A program made the position numbers and the translations under genes. 64,000 bases of DNA from Paucimonas sp. (GTDB lineage Bacteria; Pseudomonadota; Gammaproteobacteria; Pseudomonadales; Pseudomonadaceae): the NCBI GenBank assembly GCA_031253995.1, contig JAIRVG010000075.1:16921-80920 (forward strand), given 5' to 3'. Shown one piece after another: positions 1-6,796 of this stretch (position 1 is the first letter of the stretch; every line of letters starts with the position of its first letter). The notes under the pieces are model-generated. The model made no database searches and was not told where the DNA came from. It saw nothing but the letters and a program-made list of their open reading frames with translations.

Positions 1-698
1 TAGCGCCGCTCCAGCCAGCGCAGGGCCAGGTTGGAGACGCTGGTGATCACCAAATAGATCAGCGCCGCCACCACCAGGAAATAGAACAATTGATAGGTGC
101 TCTTGCCGGCGTCCTGGGCGGCCTTGACCAGGTCGGCGAGGCCGATGATCGACACCAGCGCGGTGGCCTTGAGCATCACCATCCAGTTGTTGCCGATGCC
201 CGGCAGGGCGAAGCGCATCATCTGCGGGAAGACCACGAAGCGGAAGCGCTGCATGCGCTTGAGGCCATAGGCGGTGGCCGCCTCGACCTGGCCGCGGGGC
301 ACGGCGAGGATGGCGCCGCGGAAGGTCTCGGTGAAATAGGCGCCGTAGATGAAGCCGAGGGTGATGACCCCGGCGGCGAACGGGTCGATCTCGATGTATT
401 CCCATTCCATGTAGTCGGTGAAGCTGGTGAGCCAGATTTGCAGGCTGTAGAAGATCAGCAGCATCAGCACCAGGTCCGGCACCCCGCGGATCAGCGTGGT
501 GTAGAGCTGGGCCGGCAGGCGCAGCAGGCGGATCGGCGAGAGCTTGGCGCTGGCGCCGACCAGGCCCAGGCCGACGGCCACCAGCAGGGACATGAAGGAC
601 AGTTTCACGGTCATCCAGGTGCCCAGCCAGAGCAGCGGGCCGAAGCCCTTCAGGCTGAGCGCGGAGAGCCCGAGCAGGGCGAGCAGGTCGTCGAGCAT
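1..698 (-). CDS. hisQ: Basic amino acid ABC transporter permease (HisQ-like), 3' end cut
   Basis: Inner-membrane permease of a polar/basic amino acid importer. It starts with ATG at 698 and is open to base 1, giving about 232 codons; HisQ proteins are about 230 residues, so only a few codons are missing. The protein is hydrophobic with several membrane segments. Near residues 185-215 it carries the EAA loop that docks the ATPase (EAATAYG, then FPQMMRFALPGIGNNW). It lies 63 bases downstream of the binding-protein gene on the same strand, so the two form the start of an operon whose second permease and ATPase should lie to the left of the window. Assignment to the HisQ/ArgQ branch rests on the binding protein next to it; exact substrate is not shown by the permease. 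Confidence 0.88.
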   Translation of the reverse strand, partial: MLDDLLALLGLSALSLKGFGPLLWLGTWMTVKLSFMSLLVAVGLGLVGASAKLSPIRLLRLPAQLYTTLIRGVPDLVLMLLIFYSLQIWLTSFTDYMEWEYIEIDPFAAGVITLGFIYGAYFTETFRGAILAVPRGQVEAATAYGLKRMQRFRFVVFPQMMRFALPGIGNNWMVMLKATALVSIIGLADLVKAAQDAGKSTYQLFYFLVVAALIYLVITSVSNLALRWLERR

Positions 699-761
699 TG
701 ACGCAAACCCCAGGCAGGAAAAAGAAGTGCCCGCCGTGGTCGGGCGGGCACTGGTTGGCGG

Positions 762-1544
762 TTACTTGCCGCTGTAGAGGTTCAGCTCGCCGAAGTGCTT
801 CTTCTGGATTTCGGCGTAGGTGCCGTCGTCGTGTAACGCTTTGATACCTTTGTTCAGGAGCTTCTGCAGGTCGGTGTTACCTTTGCGGATGCCGATGGCG
901 GTCTTCGATGGCAGCAGCTCGCTGTTCACCGGCTCGCTGACTTCGTAGCCGGTGCCTTTCTCCGACTTGAGGAAGCCCAGTTCGGCCTGGAGCATGTCCT
1001 GGATCGAAGCGTCGAGGCGGCCGGAGATCAGGTCGGCGTAGACCTGGTCCTGGTTGGCGTAGGCCTGGGTCTTGACCCCGGCCTTGTCCAGCACGGCCTT
1101 GGCGTAGGCTTCCTGGATGGTGCCTTGCTCGTAGCCCACGGTCTTGCCCTTGAGCGAGGCCGGGTCGGCGCTCAGGCCGGAGCCTTTCTTGTAGACCAGC
1201 GAGGTCGGGCCGGAGAACAGTTCGTCGGAGAAGTCGATGGCTTTCTGCCGTGCCGGGGTGACGGTCATGGACGAGATCACGCCGTCGAACTTGTTGGCCT
1301 TGAGGCCAGGGATCATGCCGTCGAAATCGCTTTCGACCCACTTGCAGGTGACGTTCAGCTCCTTGCAGATGGCGTTGCCCAGGTCGATGTCGAAGCCCAC
1401 CAGGCTGCCGTCGGCGGCCTTGGATTCGAACGGGGCATAGGAAGGATCGACGCCGAAGCGCAGCTCTTTGTATTCCTTGGCGAAGGTACTGCCGGCAGCC
1501 AGACACAGAGCAACAGCGGAAAGCGTCAGCCATGCTTTTTTCAT
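762..1544 (-). CDS. hisJ: Periplasmic lysine/arginine/ornithine/histidine-binding protein
   Basis: Solute-binding protein of the importer whose permease follows. The 260-residue product has a clean signal peptide (MKKAWLTLSAVALCLAAGSTFA) and then the SBP_bac_3 fold: the ligand-site opening FGVDPSYAPFE, then GFDIDLGNAICKEL and the FSDELFSGPT region typical of HisJ/ArgT. An upstream in-frame ATG at 1589 exists, but the start at 1544 sits right at the signal peptide and has AAGGA in front. Which basic amino acid is preferred (Arg, Lys, Orn or His) cannot be decided from sequence reading. The 302-base region upstream is shared with a divergent LuxR-type gene. Confidence 0.88.
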   Translation of the reverse strand: MKKAWLTLSAVALCLAAGSTFAKEYKELRFGVDPSYAPFESKAADGSLVGFDIDLGNAICKELNVTCKWVESDFDGMIPGLKANKFDGVISSMTVTPARQKAIDFSDELFSGPTSLVYKKGSGLSADPASLKGKTVGYEQGTIQEAYAKAVLDKAGVKTQAYANQDQVYADLISGRLDASIQDMLQAELGFLKSEKGTGYEVSEPVNSELLPSKTAIGIRKGNTDLQKLLNKGIKALHDDGTYAEIQKKHFGELNLYSGK

Positions 1545-1846
1545 CGTGTAGTCCTTGAGATGCGGCGAAAGTTTGGGTTGGCCGTGCACCGTTACCGGTC
1601 GCGGCCTGACGTCAAAGTGATAGCAAGTTCCGCACCAGTGTGCCTGGCGGCTTGTGTGGCCTGCGGGGAGCCGGGTGGTGTGGAGAGGCTGTATGCCCTG
1701 TCGCAGGGCGGCGGCGGGCGGGTCGTGCGAGATGGCGGTGCGCTGGGGTCAAATGATGAAACATTTTGCTGCTAGGCGTTCGTGTCCGGCAGTGGGCTAG
1801 GGTTGGCCCGCGATGACGCCCGACCCGGCAACCAGGATCCCCGCCC
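1545..1846. promoter_or_regulatory. Divergent intergenic region, transporter / LuxR regulator
   Basis: 302 bases between the leftward binding-protein gene and the rightward LuxR gene must hold both promoters. I saw no convincing coding sequence and no strong palindrome. The stretch at 1747-1772 is locally AT-rich and is a plausible promoter zone for the rightward gene, but no sigma-70 box is clear enough to call. Confidence 0.4.
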
Positions 1847-2515
1847 ATGTCACAGACCCCTGATGTCCTGCACTGGTGGCTCGACACCAACGCCACCTTC
1901 GACGACTGCCAGCGCCCCGCCGAACTGCTCGACGCCACTTCCCTCCTGATCCGCCAGATGGGTTTCGACTGCTTTGCCCATGGCCGGCGGCGTCCCGTGC
2001 CGTTCAGCGAGACCCGGATCCGCTTTGCCGGAACTTATCCATCCGCGTGGCTGGAGCAGGTCGATGACCCTGGACCGCTACGTCCCGGTTCGTTCCTGTG
2101 GGGCGGGCAGGCTCCGGTGATCGGCAATCTGCATGGCTTCGGTTACGCCAGCGGCGCCACCTGCGTCACTCGCAGCGGGGAGGGTGACTGGCATTTGTTG
2201 TGCGTTGCCCGTCACTTGCGCTCGATCGATGCCGACGAGGGACTGGCCGTGAAGCTGCAACTGCGCAGTCTCCTGGAACTGCTCGGCGAGCACCTGCAAC
2301 GGGTCGAGGGCAGTTATCCGGCCATCGACCTCAGCGACCGCGAAACCCAGGTATTGCGCTGGCTCGCCGACGGCGAAGGCTCCAAGGGCATCGCTGCGCG
2401 GCTGCAACTGTCCGAGCACACGGTCAACTTCCATATCAAGAACATCCTGCGCAAGTTCGACTCGCCCAACCGCACGCTGGCGGCGGCACGAGCGGCGGCA
2501 TTGGGGCTGATCTGA
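1847..2515 (+). CDS. LuxR-family solo transcriptional regulator
   Basis: A 222-residue regulator. The N-terminal half resembles an autoinducer-binding domain (YPSAW at 64-68, DDPGP at 73-77, W85). The C-terminal part from about residue 161 is a GerE/LuxR helix-turn-helix (LSDRETQVLRWLADG, then SEHTVNFHIKNILRKF). No luxI synthase is in the window, so it is a solo. The stretch between YPSAW and the DP motif is about ten residues shorter than in LuxR/LasR types, removing the usual second pocket tyrosine; binding of a normal acyl-homoserine lactone is therefore doubtful. It sits on the same strand directly upstream of the seven-gene biosynthetic operon and is its most likely local regulator (inference). 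Confidence 0.85.
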   Translation: MSQTPDVLHWWLDTNATFDDCQRPAELLDATSLLIRQMGFDCFAHGRRRPVPFSETRIRFAGTYPSAWLEQVDDPGPLRPGSFLWGGQAPVIGNLHGFGYASGATCVTRSGEGDWHLLCVARHLRSIDADEGLAVKLQLRSLLELLGEHLQRVEGSYPAIDLSDRETQVLRWLADGEGSKGIAARLQLSEHTVNFHIKNILRKFDSPNRTLAAARAAALGLI

Positions 2516-2901
2516 GCTGGACCCTGTGGGAGCGTCGTTGGTTATCCGGGGGTACCGTTCGTCGCTGCGGCTCCTGCCTGTTTGGCATTCGCCAGGACGC
2601 AGTAAACGGCGTCGTTGAAGGCTCCCTGCACAGGAACGCGGAAACGGCGAAGTGTCATCCGAGATATTTCCTACACATTCTTCCCTACCCATCCTGAGAG
2701 TTGTCCCACTCGCCCTCACTCCCTAACGTCTTGGCCGTGCTGTCGAGTGGATGAACGGCGAGCGCGAGCAATCCCACCCTTTGTTCGTTCGCGCGCCGTC
2801 CACATGACATTCGGACGGGTTGAGACAAGTCGGCAGCTTGTCTCCTGGCACTGCCCCCGCGTGCCAGCCGTCCTGTTTTTTCGCTCTTGCTGGAGACAAC
2901 C
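2516..2901 (+). promoter_or_regulatory. Leader/promoter region of the biosynthetic operon
   Basis: 386 bases with no gene I can support. The main visible element is an inverted repeat at 2822-2844, GAGACAAG, seven spacer bases, CTTGTCTC, which ends 57 bases before the first ATG of the operon. It could be an operator for the neighbouring LuxR protein or the stem of a leader RNA hairpin. The sequence TGTGGGAGCG near 2526 is a REP-like fragment without a matching second arm. Confidence 0.5.
2822..2844. repeat. 8-7-8 inverted repeat, candidate operator
   Basis: Perfect 8-base arms GAGACAAG (2822-2829) and CTTGTCTC (2837-2844) separated by TCGGCAG, the only clear dyad in the 386-base region upstream of the biosynthetic operon. 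Its 23-base span is close to but not the same as a classical 20-base lux box (which has CT-N12-AG), so binding by the upstream LuxR protein is an inference only. Confidence 0.5.
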
Positions 2902-4332
2902 ATGATCCATGACGTCGTTGTAGTCGGCAGCGGTGCTGTCGGCGCGTCCATCGCGTTCGAACTGGCCAGTCGCGGGCTCAGCGTCTGCCGGGTTGGGGAA
3001 ACCGACCGTCGGCACTCGGCCTCGCGCGCCGCCGGGGCCATGAACGGCTGCTTCGGCGAGGTCACCCGCAGCCTGCTGGCCAGCGAGCACGGACGCCTGA
3101 AACTGGCGATGGACATCCAGGCCAAAGGCCTCTGGGCGCAGTGGAACGAGCGCCTGGCCCGCGCCAGCGGCAACCCGGCCGGACTGCTCAGCGCCTGCGG
3201 CACCCATGTGATCCTCAATTCCGCCGGCATGGCCGAGGTCGACAGCGTCAACTACGCCGCCATCGAACAGGCGCTGCGTGACTCCCAGACCTTCTACACC
3301 CCGGTAGCCCCCGCCGAGCTGGACTGGGTCCGGGCCAACGACCTGGTGCGGCCGATGCAGGCCCTGCTGATCCCCGATGAAAACGCTATCGACGCCCCAA
3401 TGCTCCTGGACAAGCTCGACGCCGCGCTGCTCGGCTGTGGCGGCGAGATCATCGACGGCAATGCGCGCCAGGTCCTCAGCGAGGGCTGGAGCGCCACCGG
3501 CGTGGCCCTCGAAGACGGCCGCCACCTGCCGGCCCGGCACGTGGTGGTAGCTGCCGGCGTGAATTCCCTGGAGCTGTTCGACAGCCTGGAGGAAATCCAG
3601 CGGCATATCCCGCCGCTGTTCGCCGGTTATGGCGTGTCCATCCTGCTGCGCCTGCGTCCCGGGCAGAACCCGCCGCAAACCGTGATCCGCACGCCCAACC
3701 GCGCCTTCGCCTGCGGCCTGCACTGCGTGCCGCGGGGCGATGACCTGCTGTACATCGGCGCCACCAACATCCTCAGCGAACAGCCGCGGCGCCATGCCCA
3801 GGTGTCCGACGTGCAGTTCCTCCTCGACTGCGCCGTCGACCAGCTCAGCCTCGACCTGCACGACGCCGCCATCGTCGATATCCAGGTGGGCAACCGGCCG
3901 ATCGCCGCCGACGGTTTTCCCCTGATCGGCGCCTGCGACTACGACGGCCTGTGGCTGGTCACCGGCACCTACCGCGACGGCCTGCACCAGTCGCCGTTGC
4001 TGGCGACCTGGATCGCCGACCGCATCGAAGGCCTCGACAACAGTCTCGACCTGTCCTGCTTCACCCCGCTGCGCGCACCGCTGGCCGGGCTGCCCCGGGA
4101 CGAGACGGTGGCGGAGACGGTGCGGCAGATGTTCGCCACCGGCTACGAGTACCGATGGAACGTCAAGCCGCACTGGATGCCGCTGCTGGACCAGGGCATG
4201 AGCGAGAACTACACGCGGCTGATCACCTCGCTGCACCCGCGGCATACCCCGCCACCGGAACTGGTGGCCTTCTCCTGGCTGTACCGCTCGATGTACGAGC
4301 GGCTGGCCCGCTACTACGAGGCCTGGTCATGA
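2902..4332 (+). CDS. FAD-dependent oxidoreductase (DAO family) with C-terminal extension
   Basis: First gene of the biosynthetic operon, 476 residues. The N-terminus has the FAD-binding Rossmann motif VVVGSGAVGAS (G9-x-G11-x-x-G14). The C-terminal half of the fold is marked by NRPIAADGFPLIGACDYDGLWLVTGTYRDG split over residues about 332-360, as in glycine oxidase/D-amino acid oxidase and related amine oxidases. About 100 residues beyond the usual end of the fold (roughly 380-476) match nothing I recognise. An upstream TTG at 2887 is possible, but ATG 2902 has TGGAGA in front. Its stop overlaps the next start (ATGA). A role oxidising an amine or amino acid intermediate is plausible but the substrate is unknown. 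Confidence 0.8.
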   Translation: MIHDVVVVGSGAVGASIAFELASRGLSVCRVGETDRRHSASRAAGAMNGCFGEVTRSLLASEHGRLKLAMDIQAKGLWAQWNERLARASGNPAGLLSACGTHVILNSAGMAEVDSVNYAAIEQALRDSQTFYTPVAPAELDWVRANDLVRPMQALLIPDENAIDAPMLLDKLDAALLGCGGEIIDGNARQVLSEGWSATGVALEDGRHLPARHVVVAAGVNSLELFDSLEEIQRHIPPLFAGYGVSILLRLRPGQNPPQTVIRTPNRAFACGLHCVPRGDDLLYIGATNILSEQPRRHAQVSDVQFLLDCAVDQLSLDLHDAAIVDIQVGNRPIAADGFPLIGACDYDGLWLVTGTYRDGLHQSPLLATWIADRIEGLDNSLDLSCFTPLRAPLAGLPRDETVAETVRQMFATGYEYRWNVKPHWMPLLDQGMSENYTRLITSLHPRHTPPPELVAFSWLYRSMYERLARYYEAWS

Positions 4333-5174
4333 TCCTCAGTGCATTCGAACACCATCAGGCCATGGCCCTGCGTGACCTCAGCGGCGCCGGGCTGTGGGAT
4401 CCGGTCGGCGACCTGCGGGCGCTCACCGACAAGCACTTCAGCATGGACCGGGCCCTCGACGCGCGGCGCCTGGACGCCTTCCGCGCGGATGTCGCCGAGC
4501 GCTGCACGCGTATCCCGCTGGGCCATGTGCTCGGCTACGTCGACTTCGGCGAGCAGCGCCTGCTGGTCGGCAGCGGCACCTTCGTCCCGCGCCGGCAGAG
4601 CCTGGCCATGGTCCGCTGGATCGAGCGCAACCTGGCGCTGAACAGCGACTCGACGGTGTACGACCTGTGCGCCGGAGTCGGCGCCCTCGGCCTGGCGATC
4701 TGGGCCGGCAGCGGTGCGCGGACGATCTGCGTCGACAGTGACAGCACCGCCCAGGCCTACCTGCGGCGCAACATCCACCGGCACGATGCGCAACGCGAGG
4801 TCAGCTTGTTCGCTGCGGACATCACCCGCCCGGACAGCTTTTCCCCGGCCCGCCGCTGCGTCGACCTGGTAGTGAGCAACCCGCCGTACGTGCCGCCGGG
4901 CACCGAGCTGCTGCCGGAATGGAGCCGGCACCATCCGCCGGGCGCCATCTATGCCCGCGACCAGGGCGCCGAACTGATCGCCGCCAGTGCCCGGCTCGCC
5001 GCGGCCCTGTTGCGCCCGGGCGGCGTTCTCCTGATGGAGCACGGCGAGGTACAGCGCGAACAGGTGGCCGCCGTGTTCGACGAGCATCGCTTCGAAGCGA
5101 TCCGCCATTGCCAGGACGATGACTTCAGCGACGCGACGGGCGCCTCCGTCTTTACCGTGGGGAGAAGGCCATGA
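4329..5174 (+). CDS. HemK/PrmC-like SAM-dependent methyltransferase in biosynthetic operon
   Basis: 281 residues with the layout of N5-glutamine methyltransferases: a helical N-terminus, a Rossmann SAM site (VYDLCAGVGALGLAIW, D112 to G118) and the NPPY catalytic motif (N184-P-P-Y187). It is not the housekeeping PrmC: the usual IPRPETE signature before the SAM site is here FVPRRQSL, and the gene is inside a secondary-metabolite-type operon rather than next to prfA. The NPPY motif methylates planar nitrogen atoms (amide or arylamine), so an arylamine or amide nitrogen in the pathway product is a reasonable guess. It overlaps both neighbours by four bases (ATGA). Confidence 0.82.
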   Translation: MILSAFEHHQAMALRDLSGAGLWDPVGDLRALTDKHFSMDRALDARRLDAFRADVAERCTRIPLGHVLGYVDFGEQRLLVGSGTFVPRRQSLAMVRWIERNLALNSDSTVYDLCAGVGALGLAIWAGSGARTICVDSDSTAQAYLRRNIHRHDAQREVSLFAADITRPDSFSPARRCVDLVVSNPPYVPPGTELLPEWSRHHPPGAIYARDQGAELIAASARLAAALLRPGGVLLMEHGEVQREQVAAVFDEHRFEAIRHCQDDDFSDATGASVFTVGRRP

Positions 5175-6439
5175 ACGACCAGCCGCACCTGCCGGCGGGC
5201 AGCGATGCCAACTGGATGAGCATCCGCCGCCAGCGCACCAGCGGCGTCCACGACAGCGCCGTGGCCGACGGCCTCACCGGCTTCGAGGTGGTGGCGCGCA
5301 ACGGCAAGCAACTGACCCTGCTGGACGGCACCACCTGCACCGAGTTCGTCTCCTGTTCCTACCTCGGCCTGGAAAACCACCCGGCCCTGGTGCTTGCCGC
5401 CCAGGTGGCGCTGGAGCGCTTCGGCGTGCACCTGTCCGCCAGCCGCGGGGCGATGAGCCCGGTGTACCTGCGCCAGCTGGAGCACCTGCTCGGCGATATC
5501 TATGGCGGCTGCAGCGTCACCGTGTTCAGTTCCACCAGCAATGCCCACCTGGGCGTGCTGCCGTTGCTCGGCAGCGGCGGCATGGATGGCTACCCGACCC
5601 GGGAACGCGGAGTGATGTGGCTGGTGGACCGCACCGCCCATGCCTCGATGCAGGTGTTGCGCGGCGTGCTGGCCCAGTTCGGCACGGTGCAGCGGGTCGA
5701 TGTGGCGGATACCGGGGGCCTCGACGAGATCCTGGCCCGCTGCGACCGCGAGCGGCTGAGCCCGGTGCTGCTGATCGACGGCGTCGGTTCCATGTCCGGC
5801 CTGTTGCCGGTGGCCGAACTCGGCGAGCTCCTGCTGCGGCACAACGGCTACCTCTACGTCGACGACGCCCACGGCATCTCCATCAGCGGCCGCTACGGCG
5901 CCGGCTATGCGTTCGAGAACCTCGGCCACCGCCTGCCAAGCAACACCCTGGTCGCCGGCTCGCTGAGCAAGGCCTTCGGCGGTGCCGGCGGCTTCATCGT
6001 GCTCAAGCCGGGGAGCAACGCCGCGCAACTGCGCGGCCTGGCCAACCCGCTGGTGTTCGGCCACAGCATCCCGCTGCCGCTGCAGGCGGCCAATGTCGCG
6101 GCCGCGCAGATCCACCTGTCGTCCGAGATCCAGACCTTGCAACAGGCCTTGTGGCGCAACGTGCGGCGTCTCGACGAGCGGGTCGGGCAGGACCTGATGA
6201 ACGCCGGCCTGCGCGCACCGATCCGTGGCGCGCTGTTCGACAACGAGCGCCAGGGCACCCTGGCCGCCAGCGCCTTGCGCGCCTCGGGCCTGGTGGTGTT
6301 CCCGGTGTTCTACCCGATCGTCGAGAGTGGCCAGGCCATGCTGCGCTGCGCCTTGTCGGCGGCACACAGCGCGGACCAGGTGGATCTCCTGGCGCGCAAG
6401 CTCAACCTGCAGCTGAGCCGGACCCCCGGCCAGCGCTGA
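5171..6439 (+). CDS. PLP-dependent alpha-oxoamine synthase (BioF/Kbl/CqsA-like)
   Basis: 422 residues of the family that condenses an amino acid with an acyl thioester and loses CO2, giving an aminoketone. Visible marks are YLGLENHP in the N-terminal part, SASRGAMSPVYLRQLEHLLGD, the PLP-contacting DDAHG (231-235) and the Schiff-base lysine K267 in SLSKAFGGAGG. It differs from true BioF, and no other bio gene is near, so it is not biotin synthesis. In this operon it probably joins an amino acid, possibly 4-aminophenylalanine, to an acyl group; this is inference. Start ATG 5171 overlaps the preceding stop. Confidence 0.85.
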   Translation: MNDQPHLPAGSDANWMSIRRQRTSGVHDSAVADGLTGFEVVARNGKQLTLLDGTTCTEFVSCSYLGLENHPALVLAAQVALERFGVHLSASRGAMSPVYLRQLEHLLGDIYGGCSVTVFSSTSNAHLGVLPLLGSGGMDGYPTRERGVMWLVDRTAHASMQVLRGVLAQFGTVQRVDVADTGGLDEILARCDRERLSPVLLIDGVGSMSGLLPVAELGELLLRHNGYLYVDDAHGISISGRYGAGYAFENLGHRLPSNTLVAGSLSKAFGGAGGFIVLKPGSNAAQLRGLANPLVFGHSIPLPLQAANVAAAQIHLSSEIQTLQQALWRNVRRLDERVGQDLMNAGLRAPIRGALFDNERQGTLAASALRASGLVVFPVFYPIVESGQAMLRCALSAAHSADQVDLLARKLNLQLSRTPGQR

Positions 6440-6457
6440 GTCACGGAGGATCTCGCC

Positions 6458-6793
6458 ATGCCAGTGAATGCCGAGCGCGGCGCGGCCGGGGGCAGCGAAG
6501 CGCTGCAGCCGTACCGCGAGCAACTGGACCGGATCAACGAACTGCTGGTCGACCTGCTCGCCGAGCGCATGCAGGTCTGCCGGGTCATCGCCCGGGTCAA
6601 GTCCGCCGGCGGCATCCCGATGATGCAGCCGCAGCGGGTGACCTCGACCCTCGACCAGGTGCGCGCCCTGTCCGGGACCCGGCAACTGCGCCCGGAGTAC
6701 CTGAACGACCTGTTCCAGCTGATCATCGAGGAAACCTGCGACGAGGAACTGCGGGTGATGGCCAGCCTCGAACCGCCGTCCGGGGAGGAGTGA
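6458..6793 (+). CDS. AroQ-type mutase, probable 4-amino-4-deoxychorismate mutase
   Basis: 111-residue stand-alone chorismate mutase-type protein. The helical core runs from about residue 18 to 105 and contains REQLDRINELLVDLLAERM, then CRVIARVK and QPQRV, giving the arginines and lysine that hold the substrate carboxylates. The ending LRPEYLNDLFQLIIEETCDEE resembles the PapB/CmlD type that rearranges 4-amino-4-deoxychorismate to 4-amino-4-deoxyprephenate. It lies directly in front of an ADC synthase and two genes before a dehydrogenase of the same route, which is the main reason to prefer the amino substrate over chorismate. GGAGGA precedes the ATG. Confidence 0.82.
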   Translation: MPVNAERGAAGGSEALQPYREQLDRINELLVDLLAERMQVCRVIARVKSAGGIPMMQPQRVTSTLDQVRALSGTRQLRPEYLNDLFQLIIEETCDEELRVMASLEPPSGEE

Positions 6794-6796
6794 GCG

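Noticed and set aside
90..701. 203-codon rightward frame at the left edge
   Set aside because: Antisense to the HisQ-like permease; His/Glu/Gln-rich shadow.
2525..2600. Possible REP element in the operon leader
   Set aside because: TGTGGGAGCG is present but no inverted second arm is found within 80 bases.
2716..4245. 509-codon leftward open frame over the FAD oxidase gene
   Set aside because: Antisense shadow with no domain; the rightward gene has clear motifs and coupling.
5171..6439. Biotin synthesis gene bioF
   Set aside because: No bioB/H/C/D nearby, and coupling to ADC genes.
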